A stretch of DNA of 64,000 nt from NCBI RefSeq assembly GCF_963675165.1, contig NC_087378.1, forward strand, positions 6,195,205-6,259,204, in the 5' to 3' direction. The notes beneath the pieces were generated by a model, which was not told the DNA's origin, searched no databases, and saw only the letters and a list, made by a program, of their open reading frames with translations. This DNA is from Halichondria panicea (lineage: Eukaryota > Porifera > Demospongiae > Suberitida > Halichondriidae). The translations under genes and the position numbers were made by a program. Of the stretch, positions 33,935 through 46,274 are shown piece after piece; within the stretch, counting starts at the first letter, position 1, and every line of letters starts with the position of its first letter.

Positions 33935-36900
33935 ATGGCTGAAGACAGCCATCTATGCAACACTCCTTTGCATACTGCAGCAAGCTTTGGACAATTAGAC
34001 ATTGTCAGTAGGTTACTACAATCAGAAGAGTATGACGTTAATGTTGTGAATTCAAGCCAGCAGACTCCACTTCACATTGCTTCGATCAGTGGTCATATTG
34101 AAATCGTCAACTTCTTGGTTAATGAATTCAACGCAGATATGGGAGTTGTTGACATTCAAAATAATACACCGCTACTTCTTGCTGCTGAAAATGAGCATGT
34201 AGAAATAGCTATTGTGCTTATTCTGACATCTGCTTATGGAAGAAGGCACATGAGGTCCAGGCGGATAGGAACACCTGGTCGTGTGTGTACTTATTTTAGT
34301 GAGCAACAAAAAATGGTTATGCAGAGATTTATATTCCGTTTTAATGATGACACCAAAGCTAAAGACAGAAGTGTAAAGCTTTTACGTGCCCAGTTCGAAG
34401 ATCTTTTTATTAAGAGTGATGACTCTCCGATTCAATATGATGAAATCAAACCATTTATTCCTGTGTTTTTAGCAGCTTTTCTAGGACTTCAACATGCTAT
34501 AAGTGTAATTGCTGAGAAATTTGGGGGTAAAAATAGCCTCAAGAACATTACAATTGATGGCTTGTCGCTCTTACATTTTGCATGCTTTGGAGGACATGCA
34601 GATCTTGTTAAGAATCTCGTATCTGATTATCACTTCGATTACTTACTCAAAGACAAAAGAGGATGGTCAGCCTTGCACTTTGCTGCTTGTGGTGGTGATG
34701 AAAAAACTGTCCAATTGCTGATAACGGAGTACAAATTAGATTGCTCTGCTATTGGTATATTTGGGGAAACTCCTTTATGCATAGCAGTTTACATGGGAAA
34801 TCTATGTACAATAAAAATTCTGATTGAAGAGTTTAAGTGCAATCCTCACATCAAAGCCGTAGGAGGCTACACAGTGATTCACTATGCATGTATAAGTGGT
34901 GCGATAGATGCTATAGAAAAACTTATAAGAGTTTATCATGTTAATCCTACAGCTGCTAATGATCAAGATGAAACTCCACTGCACATAGCTGCTTTTTATG
35001 GTCATGTTAAAATTGTCCGACAACTTATCATTGATCACAATTGCGTTCATTTAGTCAATAAAACAAATAAGACTGGTTACTCTCCAATTTGTGCAGCAAC
35101 TAAAAACGGTCACTTTAAGACAGTGCAAGTATTAATTGACGAGTTTAATTGTGACCCTAACGCAAAACGATGCGAGGGCTGGACGATCCTTCATTATGCT
35201 TGTCAAAGTGGCCACACAGATTTTGTGAACAAATTAATGGCAAAATATGATCTTGACTTAACAGTAGAAACCAATGATGGAGACACTCCTTTACATTTAG
35301 CCACTTCTTACGGACATGCTGAAATAGTGCAGATTTGGCCTGTAAAACAAATACATATCAAAAAATGTAATAAGCATGGATTCACCCCACTCTGTCAAGC
35401 AGCTCGAAATGGGCACACAAAAACTGTAGAAATGCTAGTGGAACAGTTTAAGTGTGATCCGACTGATAAACAAGTTAATGGAAAGACACTTCTCCATTTT
35501 GCTTGTCAAGGAGATCATACAAAGCTTGTAGATCAATTAATAAAAAGATACCACCTGGATCCATCCATTAGAGATGATGATGGAAACACATCTTTCCACA
35601 CAGCTGTCATAAATGGCCAAGTTAAGACTGTACGGCACCTTACAAAAGAGCACAAGGTTGAAAGCCACATTCCTAATGTGTATAATACCAACCCACTAGT
35701 TCTTGCAATTTTGAATGGAAAGAAAGATATGATGAATATGCTGGTTACAGAATTAAACTTTGATATCCATATTACAGTTGGACCTTGTGGTTATTCTCTT
35801 GTCCATGTGGCATGTGTCCACGGCCATACAGAAATTATAAAAGAGCTAGTTCATATGCACAATTTAAGTCCAAATGCATTAGATAATGATGGAAATACGC
35901 CTCTGCACCTGGCTTCTCTTCATGGGAAATACGAGGCAATTAGATTCCTCATTTCTGAGTGTAATGTTGAGCGTAGTGTTCAAAATATCAATCAAATGAC
36001 GCCACTTTCGCTTGCAGCAGCCAAAGGACATAGAAGTACAGTTCATAGTTTGATAAAGGAATTCAACTGCAATCATGATGAAAAAGGCTTCAAGGAGCAG
36101 TCCATTTTGCATTTTGCATGCACACAGGGCTATTTAGACTTGGTAACTGACCTCATCACAGAATACAAGCTTGATCCAACAGCTACAGATAGTAACGGTA
36201 ATACTCCTCTACATCTAGCAGTGTACAACGGGCACATCGAAGTAGTAAGATACTTGTTTGATAATTGCACTCTAGATACAAGTTTTGGAGTAGGCAATCA
36301 TTCTGGTGATACTGTATTACATGCAGCCGCTCAAAATGAGAAAACAGATATTGTACAGTATTTAAGTACGAAACACAAAGCTGAGGTTGAGAGCCGCAAC
36401 AAAAATGATAACACTCCACTCTTGCTTGCAGCTCTACACGGGCATTTTGATACGGCGCAAATACTAATTGACCAATTCGGTTGCAACCCTCGGGCCAAAG
36501 GTTACAAGGGGCAAACTCTTCTTCACTACACTTGCTACACTTGTAAAGGTGAGCACACAAAGCTTACAAAGCAACTGATAGTGCAGTATCAACTTGATCC
36601 TATGGCTAAAGATGATGACGGCAATACTCCTCTGCATTTTGCTGCCGCAGCAGGACAAGTTGAAATGATTAAGTTTCTAATTACTCAAAACACTAAAGTG
36701 AACTGTCTTAACAGAACTGGCTGGACCCCACTATCCATGGCAGTTTTTTATGGCAAAAGAGAGACTGTTACAATATTGATAGAGGAGTTTAACAGTGATG
36801 TACATGTTAAAGATTCTCGTGGATTTACTCTTGTTCACCTAGCATGTGCAGCAGGTCACGCTGAGCTGATGGATAAATTGTTATCTGATTACAATTGTAA

Positions 36901-39900
36901 CCAAGACGTTTCAATAGGGAAACTTACCATTTTTGCTGTTGTGAAAGGTCTATCTCACATGTTAAAGCATCTTGTTACTAAGTACAAAATTGAACTTAGT
37001 AGATTTTTGCTGTTTCAAGCAGCCTCAAGAAAACATACGGACACTTTGAAAGTCTTAATAGGAGATTTTAAATGCAACCCTCTCGCTAAAGACGCAAATG
37101 GCAAAGGAATGCTTCATTACTTTGCTCAACTTGGTGGTAGTACAGCTATAATGGATGAATTGGTGAGCATGTATCATCTTGATCCAATGTCTAAAGATAT
37201 TAATGGCAATACACCACTGCACACAGCTGCTAGCTTCGGACAGCTTGCCATTCTAAAACACTTGATTACTACGTATAAAGTTGATATTGACAACTGTAAC
37301 CATAAAAATTCCACATCACTATGTCTGGCAGCACAATGTGGGCAGAAAAGTATTGTTAAACTACTTATTGACGAGTTCAATTGCAATTCTAAGGTCAAGG
37401 GCTATAACGGATGGTCTCTTCTTCATTATGCATCATGCAGCAGTAAATCAAAGGAACTTGTAAATGAATTAATATCAATCTATGGACTAGATCCCACAAC
37501 AAAAGCTACTGATGAAGACACTCCATTGCATATAGCAGCCCAATTCGGTAATGCTCTGATTCTTCAATACTTCATAACAGAGAAGAAAGTGGATATTAGC
37601 GACATGTTTTTCACCTTACATTGCTTAGCCGAACTGAGTGGAGATAAGAACACAGCAGAGCTGTTCTTAGACATTCGTATAATGGGTGACAAACTTCCTG
37701 CTACATATACTAACAATCAAACACTTCTTCATGGGTATGCATATGAAGGGAATAAAATAAATATTGTCGATCAACTAATCCAGAGATTTGGCATTAACCC
37801 AATGGCTACGGATGAACGTGGTAATACACCACTGCATATTGCTGCTTCCAAGGGGAAAATTACGATACTGGAGCATTTGATTAGTCGATATGGCGCTCAA
37901 CTTGACAGCCGTAACAGCAACAACTACACTCCACTTGGTCTAGCAGCTGTGAATGGTCATGCAAGTATAGTAAGAGTTCTCATTGAGAAATTCAATTGTT
38001 ATCCACATGTGAAGGAGTCTGGAAATGCAACTGTTCTTCATTGCGCCTGTCAAAGTGGAAATACCGACTTAATAGAAGAACTAACACTTAAATTTTCGTT
38101 TGATTTGTCAGCTCAAGATGAAGATGGTAATTCATGCTTGCATGTTACTGCTCAACATGGGCATACAGATGCATTCCAATACTTGATTTCGAGGTTTCGT
38201 AAGGATGAACTATGTGTATGCATTATGCAAAAAAATGCAATAAGACAGTCGCTTTTACATATGGCATGCTTCAGCGGAGATATAAAGTTAGTGGAATTAT
38301 TGCTGAATGAATTTAAGCTTCCATTACTGTCGGCTGATCACGAAGGCAACACACCTCTTCATATAGCTGCTAAACAGGGCAATCCTAAATGTGTAAAAAC
38401 ACTACTTTATGAGTACAATGCTCCTATTCATATTAAGAATTTTAGTGAACAAACAAGTGAACAACTCGGGAAATTGTCATTAAAAAATGCAGGTCATATC
38501 AATATTTTATTTACCAAGTATATGAAAGAAAAAGGATCAGATATACAAAAACACTATGAAGAAATTTTAAAGCTATCACAGCTGCAGTATCAAAACAGAA
38601 AACTAACTCGAATATTTGTTCTCGGTCATCATGGGGGTGGTAAATCAACTCTGGTGGACACATTAAAACACTCCTTTGAGACGAATTCCTGGTTCAAATT
38701 TCGTTCACCCATTAAGCCCCACACAGCTGGTATTGTACAAAGTGTTGTAGATAGCCCTCAGTATGGACGACTGTTAATACATGATTTTGCTGGAGACAGT
38801 GAGTACTATTCTTCCCATGCTGCAATTCTGAAAAATTTTGATTCTCAAGCGGGATCCAACATATACATAATTGTTTTAAACCTAACCAACACAAACGAGC
38901 AAATCAAACTCAGATTTGGATACTGGTTAAATTTTATTTCAACGTTACAAGATAATTCATATATATTACCAGTTGGTAGTCATTGTGATACGTTCTCTAA
39001 TAAGTTTCCTGTTCTTAAAAAAACGACCATCATAGATGAAACCGCACATGAATTCGTTTCTCAACTAGAGCTAAAAATGCAAGTTTTAAACAGTGAAGCT
39101 ATTGACTGTCGTAAAAAAGATGAAGTAATCGAGTTTGTAGGAAACATTATACAGCAGGTTTCCACAGCAGCGCCTTCCTTTGAACTAACACTAGAAGCGA
39201 AATTCCTCTGTGGCTTTTTAAAGAAGGAGTTCTCAGAAATCCCTGCTTGTAGCATCAGTAAAATTCTCAAGCTTATAAAACACAAACAAGTCCCATTGCC
39301 TCGTGAAGAAAGTAAACTCTATCTTGTACTTAAAGAGCTTTATCACACAGGATTAATCTTGATGATTGAGAAAGAAAATGCTGCAATACAAGATTGTTTG
39401 GTGATTTTTCAATTGCAAAAGATAGCAGAAGAGTTACACAAAAAACTATTTTCTAAAGCAGCTAAGAGTGCCATATCATCAAAAATCAATTCAATACAAC
39501 TAACTGCTGGACTCATACCAGAGTCTTTACTACCAGTTTTTCTCCCAGAACACATAACAAAAGAATGTTTGCTTTACCTTCAGTACTGTCAAGAACTAAA
39601 GGATGTGGAGATTTCAGGAGATTTTACTTTAACTACATCTGAACCAACAATGATTACTGACCAAGATAGTGAGTCGGAATCTATACTATTTTTTCCAGCA
39701 CTCTGTGAAGTGAAGAAGGAAGGCACCTTCTGGATTAAAGCGAGCTGCGCATTTGGATGGTATGCCATATGTGATCGACAGCGATTTGAGCACTTCCCAA
39801 TTAGATTCCTTCAAGTACTTATGATACGTATCATACACAAATTCCCATGTAAACAATACCAGCCTAGATCTAGGTCAAATTTAGCTGTATTAGATAGTTC

Positions 39901-41039
39901 TAGACAGCAAGCATTGGCAAAGGCTCAAAGGCTTAATCCTGGTTGCCAGGTTTGGTCAACAGGCCTTCACTGGCTAATGGAAAATGGAGTTGAGGCAGTT
40001 GTTGATATGATTAAGGAGGGTGGTAGTAAACAACTCGTTGTAATCACTAGAAGCCGGGAGGATTGCAAAACAGAATGTGCAACAGTGTTAAGAAAAATTG
40101 TTCAAGTGATAAGCGAAACTAAAGTAGAGTTTTGTCACCGACTATCACCATCTCTTTACCTCCTTCATCCTGAAGAATTGATGGGGAATAAATTCCCAAC
40201 TTTAGTCAGATCATCCATGCGGTATTCTCTTGAAGAAGTCATTGATGGCTGGAAGAAGAATAAAAAACATGTTCTCAGTGCAGACAGCAAAAGAAGCAAA
40301 CCTTTATTGTTGAGAAGTATTCCAATTGCACTTTGTACACACTGGAGTAAGTCAGAGTGTTAGTCTAACTGTATGTATTGCTTATTATTTTCATTTACTT
40401 ACCCCGTTTTTCATGTATACAGATGTGTTTTTCCCAATGGATACTGAAATGGTCCGATTTGCCCTGAAAGACGTTGTTAATTGGAAACTCATGGGTCTCA
40501 ATCTTGACATTTCCTGGACTGAGTTGAGCAAAATTGAGAGTGATAATGTAGCTTTTCCTGACCACAATCTAAAAAAAGAGCGTGTTATCCAGCTATGGAT
40601 GTCTAACGAGCCAACATGGCCTTCTATGGTGGAAGCACTCAGAGAACCTTCCATTGCTTTGTACAGAAGTGCAGATGAAATTTCAACCCAACACAGTATG
40701 TTCTATAGTCTCATTATAGATTTTTATATACATCTATATTCCACAATACACGCAGACCTGCCTCTACAATGCAATATTCTTGATGAAGAAAATTCGACGA
40801 TCCGTCCTAACAAGGATTTCCTAAAATCGTTTGCTGATATCATCAGTTCTCGATGGCAGTGTTTTGCATCTCCCCTCTCCCTCACCTCAGAGGACATTGT
40901 GAGCATCAAGAGAGAAACAAGGGGAGCAGAGCCCACCAGACAAGCACTCGTTATGCTGCAGAAGTGGGCAGCCCACGAGACAGCAACTTATGGGCAGTTG
41001 AGAGAGAGACTTCGTACACGCTCAGTTTTTCATATCTAA
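33935..41039 (+). CDS. Giant ankyrin-ROC-COR-death domain protein (ROCO family)
   Basis: Three exons (33935-40346, 40423-40695, 40756-41039) join in phase 1 to 2,322 residues. Residues 1 to about 1525 are ankyrin repeats, mostly in a three-ankyrin super-repeat of about 102 residues marked by DxDGNTPLH. Residues about 1555-1720 are a ROC GTPase: P-loop GHHGGGKST 1564-1572, DFAG 1617-1620 (G3) and SHCD 1682-1685 (G4). Residues about 1740-2050 fit a COR dimerisation region. Exon 2 encodes a death-domain-like fold (about 2143-2215: WKLMGLNLDISWTELSKIE, VIQLWM, TWPSMVEAL) and exon 3 a second one (about 2248-2315: SLTSEDIVSIK, LVMLQKWAAHE). Ankyrin plus ROC-COR plus death domain also occurs in DAPK1, but no kinase is present here. 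An acceptor-like cacgcag sits 10 bp before the ATG, so a further 5' exon is likely. Role in cell death or innate signalling is inferred from domains. Confidence 0.88.
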
Positions 41040-42112
41040 GTAAACTCCCATTGACAATTAGTTCACCATGCAGGGACTGAGCTTTTTTTGTAGTAAGCCT
41101 GGCCCGAATATAATTATGTAACCATGAACATGCACATACTTTTATTATAGATAGAAATTACCTCACCTATATATATAGTCCTCTCTGTGTGTCCTGCAGA
41201 TAGAAATAGTATAGACGTAATTTGTATTTTTTGTGTATAGATAAATTATATATTATATATATACAGTTATATAGATCTATATATAGCTTCTCTGCTATTA
41301 TATAGTCAGTATAGATGTATTACTATACACAATCATGCTTTTTTGTCTTGTTGGGACCTGACATGCATGAATACTGATTGATTTCCCCACTATACTATAT
41401 AGCTCCATGCCATGCATTCATGCATGATTTCCCAGAAATTTGTTCTCTGCCATGTCTGCATGAAAGAGGATTGAGGAAGTTAGAGAATGAGAAGAAAGGA
41501 GAAATCGTACAACAGAATTGCAACAGCATGAACTGACTTTGATAGCCTCGATCCCAGGCTGCTCTTCCTCGAAGACGCACGCACACACTACTATATGGTT
41601 CGAAGAGGTTTGGAAGTGTTGACCAAACTCGTTAACTGAACAAAAGGTCATTTACACGAGTCTGCATGGGGTGGTTCAAACTTCCGAGTTGGAAAACTGA
41701 TAAAATTTTTTAGTCATAAACTACCGTAAAATAAAGATGTAATACGTAGGAAACACGTCTGCTCTGTCGGGTTGCTCAACTTTTGAGCCTCTCACCCTCC
41801 CTGTCTGATATTACTCTGACCATTCCTTTTGATGTGATTACCGTAAGGGGCATGTGAGTGAGTATCCAGTATAGACTACAGTAAATTATTTTACTCACCC
41901 TGCTTAGTGGAAGAGGAGGAACTCTGCTCACCTTCAGGACATACTCTCATCATGGGCTGGGAGGTGTGTGTGGATTGAGATACATGTATATATATAATAA
42001 TAATTAAAATAAAAGTACCACCGTCACGTGCTTGTACACACTGCATGCACTATAATTATTATAGTATCGGATCTATACGACTTTCAAAAGAAACACGTGG
42101 CCATGTTGGCCA
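41040..42112. other. Intergenic downstream of the ROCO gene
   Basis: 3' UTR and AT-rich spacer. At 41930-41963, cttcaggacatactctcatc on the plus strand is closely repeated at 47493-47520 (minus-strand reading PMMRVCPE before a gtgagc donor in the first copy), possibly copies of one exon. No complete gene. Confidence 0.4.
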
Positions 42113-42640
42113 TGCATGTTGAGGAGCTTTTTTGCTTGTACACAAACTTTTAATTTGGGACTTGGATGTCTGATTGGCCTTGGGTGGGAGTGCATGGTAG
42201 ATAGCCTCGAGACCGCAGCCGTTCGTTATAACGAACGGCTGGTCTTGAGGCTACATGGTAGAGGCATATATAGACTACATGACACAGATGACACGTTATA
42301 TATATATATATATAGATGTTAACCCACATGCATCTTCACCTAATTGCTGTCTGCAATGCATGTATGCTGTTTGATGAAGTTGTCTATATAAATTATACTC
42401 AAGAGGATGGATGCATGTGCTGATCTATAGCAATGCTTCCCACAGTGACCAAGCAATAACAGCATGAGCAACTGTATGGTGCATGGTGCATGGCTCTCAT
42501 CTGATAGCTTAATTCAAGATAACAATACAGGTTATGGCTGGAGAATTCAAGGTAACAACATTTGGCTGCACATGATATGGAGACTTAATATAGGTGTCAG
42601 GCCACATGCACTTTTGCACATGCATACATTGTTGAATAAC
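42113..42640 (-). pseudogene. Degenerate duplicate of part of TTI2 (exons 2-3 and adjoining introns)
   Basis: Several blocks match the TTI2 gene in the same order and orientation. atttgggacttggatgtctg at 42153 matches intron sequence at 6669. gcttcccacagtgacca at 42434 and gcatgagcaactg at 42463 match exon 3 (6847-6892), continuing into ctctcatctgata and the acceptor side. gtgtcaggccac at 42595 and catacattgttga match exon 2 (7001-7036). Introns are included, so this is a genomic duplication, not a retrocopy. Reading frames are destroyed and a 50-bp palindrome is inserted at 42203-42252. Confidence 0.75.
42203..42252. mobile_element. 50-bp near-perfect palindrome, minimal inverted-repeat element
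   Basis: agcctcgagaccgcagccgt pairs with acggctggtcttgaggct around a ttataa centre. Flanks share catggtaga on both sides, a likely 9-bp target duplication. The ends match the 269-bp element at 43914-44182, so this is the family reduced to its termini. Confidence 0.7.
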
Positions 42641-42727
42641 AATGTCATCATCAGCAATAACATAAATAAATTATACATGCATGCATGTAAATGATCAGCA
42701 TACAATTAATCACATTAATTTGGTATA

Positions 42728-44552
42728 CTATCTTTGTCTAAATGCATCAAACTGTTTTAGCACATCGTCTGGCATGAACCTATTGTACTTGAGTACACAA
42801 CCATCAGTGATAAGCTGTACAATAATTCTGGTAATGTTCCTAGTATCGTGGAGTCCACAATGTTCTCTTCCTTCAAACTTGAGCCCAAGATGGTGGAGCA
42901 TTTTTGAAAGGTTCCCGCTTCTCATTTGGTAGAAACTTGCAAACAGTTTTCTCACATCAATCCATTTGGTGGTGTATCTTGGAAAAGGGACTCGTGCAAA
43001 CACACATTGAGGGAAGAGGCATTCCTTAATGTCCCATGGGCTGCAGTGTTGTGTGTGTGTGTGACTATTATGAGCAGTATATTAATTATTGGTTATTATT
43101 ATGATAACTGCATGTAAACATAATTATATGGGCATAGTCAGCAGTATTATGACATTGTATGTACTATACGTACAGCATGCACATACGCACATGCTGCTAT
43201 ACTATAGGTATACTATATGCACAGATGGTATTCTTGTACACTGTGCAGGCCTAATGTACTGTATAATTATACGCTCACCAGTCAGTTAAAACAGCAAACT
43301 TGAGCTTGGACCCCAGTTCCTTCTCTTCCATCCACAGTGAGAAATTTCTGAACACTTCAGAGAAAGTGGGAGCATTATCCACCTGAGTCTGCATGTGTCA
43401 AGTATACATATATATATGAAGCTCAGGGGTCATGGGAACACTGTTTTGCCTTACCTGTCCAATTCCAGTCAGTCTCTTACAGAAGTCACTGAGAACAGGG
43501 TTGAGCACTGGTTTGACATAAGTATGAAACTCAGCATCCTGAATGAGACACACTGTAACTGTACTACCAGAAAACACTATAAAGATAAAAAACACATGAT
43601 GTGCTAGGACTTAATTAAGGGGAATCTCGCATCAAAACCTACCACATGGAGTGTTTGCAAGTTGAGCAAGAGGACTGGGAACTCTATAATCTCGTGGATG
43701 TAATCCGGAGGGTTCTTCTCGAGACAGGTGGCCTCAAAATCCAACACAAGGAGGTAGTCTAGGCCGTACGGATTGAGTACTGTCAATGACAACACATCAC
43801 TAGGAGGAGCAGGATCGCTCTGAATCAGCTGTCTCCTTAAATGGCTTTTGAGTCGTTTACGCAGAACCTCCTCACAACCCCTACAGTGAAGAAGACATAT
43901 ACTCCCTAGCAACAGCCTCGAGACCAGGCCGTTCGTTGTCTGAAAGAACGCCATGGTTAAGTTCCAATGTAGAACTTGTTATAGTGTTAGTAGTTGTGAA
44001 CATGATTGCAGTAACTGCAAACACAACAATACTATAGCCTAGCTGCACTTTACTGTAAGTATCGTAATGATCTTCACGGGTAAGTACGGTTGTTGCGGGC
44101 AATTATTGGTTCAAGAAATTCCTGGACCAATTAGACGAGACCAGGCGTTCTTTCAGATAACAAACGGCCTGGTCTCGAGGCTAGCAACAGTACGTGCAAA
44201 AAACACACTTACAGATCATGAACCATATCTTAGGAACATTCACCCCATAGATCTGGGTCATTGTGTGCATATTAAAGGCTTCAAAAATTAATAGACCATG
44301 AAAGTATAAACACAATGTACAGTTCACTGTTTTATACATGCAATCCACAGACCTTGCAGACAGTTTGAGTTGACCGAGTAACTCCTTCACTTTATGAGCA
44401 GTTAGAGAGTTGACATGTCCACTCTTGGCTGCCATCTGTCCATAAAGGGGGTGATGTGACGCATAAGGTACTGGTACCCAGGGCTGACTTGTTGGGGTCT
44501 CTTCACTGGGGAATGAGCTGCTTCCTTTCTTTGTGTATGATTGAGTGGCCAT
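42728..44552 (-). CDS. ERI1: ERI1-type 3'-5' exoribonuclease with SAP domain
   Basis: Five exons (44353-44552, 43643-43880, 43455-43538, 43279-43388, 42728-43040) join in frame to 314 residues. ERI1 trims histone mRNA 3' ends after stem-loop binding, matures 5.8S rRNA and degrades small interfering RNA. Residues about 52-82 are the SAP motif (ELLGQLKLSARGCEEVLRKR). The DEDDh exonuclease follows with all five catalytic residues: D114 and E116 in LDFEATC, D210 in VLTD, H271 and D276 in HCGLHD. IHEIIEFPVLLLN, TYVKPVLNPVLSDFC and GLKFEGREHCGL are typical of the family. Human ERI1 is slightly longer (about 350). The SAP domain separates it from ERI2 and ERI3. The 472-bp first intron carries a transposon at 43914-44182. 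Confidence 0.88.
43914..44182. mobile_element. Inverted-repeat element, 269 bp, in ERI1 intron 1
   Basis: agcctcgagaccaggccgtt at the left and its inverse aacggcctggtctcgaggct at the right, extended inward by cgttc and ctttcagataac against gttgtctgaaag. AGCAAC flanks both ends, a probable target duplication. Non-coding. Confidence 0.75.
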
Positions 44553-44912
44553 GTTCCCTCCTAATTTCACACTATTTGTTTTTCCCAGCAGTAAGTAGAA
44601 GAAGAGAATACCACCGCCAAGGAATCACACACTCATCACTCATACAAAACTGGAAGTGGAAGGATAAAGCCACGCCCACAAAGGCGTTACTATACATGTA
44701 CATGTACATGTACAACAACTGGAGGCCATGTTAAAATTAATTATAATTATGATATTAAAATACATGTATCCCCAAAATGCATGATTGTAGTCTAACAGCA
44801 AAAACTACAAAAAATATCCGAAAAATGAACATGTGAATAAAGTTGTAACGAATTGGAGTTATGCACTCGCCTGTTTCTACGCTTTTTCGTGCTTTTCCTG
44901 GCAACATTTCAC

Positions 44913-46274
44913 CATAGATGATACAGTACTGTATCTATGGGGGGTGATCAGTGCCAAAACCTCCAGCTCTTTTTATTTAGTACTAAAATCATTTGCATAG
45001 TGAAGTTCTACATACAAATGACACGCTCTCTCTTATTTGCATGTGAAGTTCTACATACAAATGATACTCTCATTTACATGGTGAAGTTCTACATACAAAT
45101 GATACTCTCATTTGCATGGTGAAGCTCTACATACAAATGATACTCTCATATGCATGGTGAAGTTCTACATACAAATGATACTCTCATCTGCATGGTGAAG
45201 TTCTACATACAAATGATACTCTCATCTGCATGGTGAAGCTCTACATACAAATGATACTCTCCATTTGCATAGTTAATTTGCTTGGAAACTACTCCCCTTT
45301 TCACCTAAGAAAAGGCTCAGGGGAGAGAGTAATTTTTTTAACTCCGTTATTGGACACGCCCACTTATGTGACCAAAAAGGATTGCCACATGAGCGGGCGT
45401 GTCCAACACGTAGTTGATATGTTAATTAAAATGTCCATCTATACTATAATGTTAATTGTGTCCTCCTTCAATATGCCACTATAAATTTACAGTTGTCCTA
45501 TAGGGGCATGCGTGAAGAATAATGTCACGCTCCCACAATGTTAACGTCCTAACAACTTGCGTTCCACCACTCACGCATGTACTATTTCTGTTGCTATATA
45601 GCCTCGAGTATAAAATACATTTCTGACGGTCTTGGATCAAAGCTGAATAAACACCCACACATTATGTAGTTATAGTGGTTTGTTCTAATTGTATTCCAAC
45701 CTTCCCTTTTTCATCCGAGCCCTTCCTTATACATGTAGATGAAAAAGGGAGTGGTTTCAAGTCAATGCAAATGTATATGAGAGTGTCATTGTAAAACTAA
45801 CAAAGCTTATCATTTGCCATGCAGCGTTATTTGTATGTAGAACTTCTTTGTATATGTAGAACTTTCATCGTATGTAGAACTTCACCATGCAAATAAGAGT
45901 ATCATTTATATGTAGAACTTCACCATGCAAATAAGAGTATCATTTGTATGTAGAAAATCACCATGCAAATGAGAGTATCATTTGTATGTAGAACTTCACC
46001 ATGCAAACAAGAGAGAGCGTGTCATTTGTATGTAGAACTTCACCATGCAAATGAGAGTATCATTTGTATGTAGAACTTCACCATGCAAATGAGAGTATCG
46101 TTTGTAAGTAGAACTTCACCATGCAAATGAGAGTATCCTTTGTATGTAACTTCACATGCAAATAAGAGAGAGCGTGTCATTTGTATGTAGAACTTTACCA
46201 TGCAAATAATTTTAGTACTAAATAAAAGAACTGGAGGTTTTGGCACTGATCACCCCCCATATGTATCATCTATG
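44913..46274. mobile_element. Foldback element with minisatellite arms, 1.36 kb
   Basis: Terminal inverted repeats of about 80 bp start catagatgatac and include gatcagtgccaaaacctcca. Inside each arm is a tandem array of a 38-bp unit (gaagttctacatacaaatga then tactctcatttgcatggt): about 7 copies at 44996-45275 and about 10 in inverse orientation at 45835-46205. The unit has no spacers and gives only spurious reading frames. The centre (45290-45820) is unrelated single-copy sequence without a gene. The element can fold into one long hairpin. Confidence 0.75.

Noticed and set aside
44937-45484. Plus-strand frames reading MVKFYIQM repeatedly
   Set aside because: Translation of the minisatellite unit; the same frame appears on the other strand of the mirrored array.
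44996-46205. Regular 38-bp repeats considered as a CRISPR array
   Set aside because: Units are contiguous with no spacers, in mirror orientation within a foldback element, in an animal genome.
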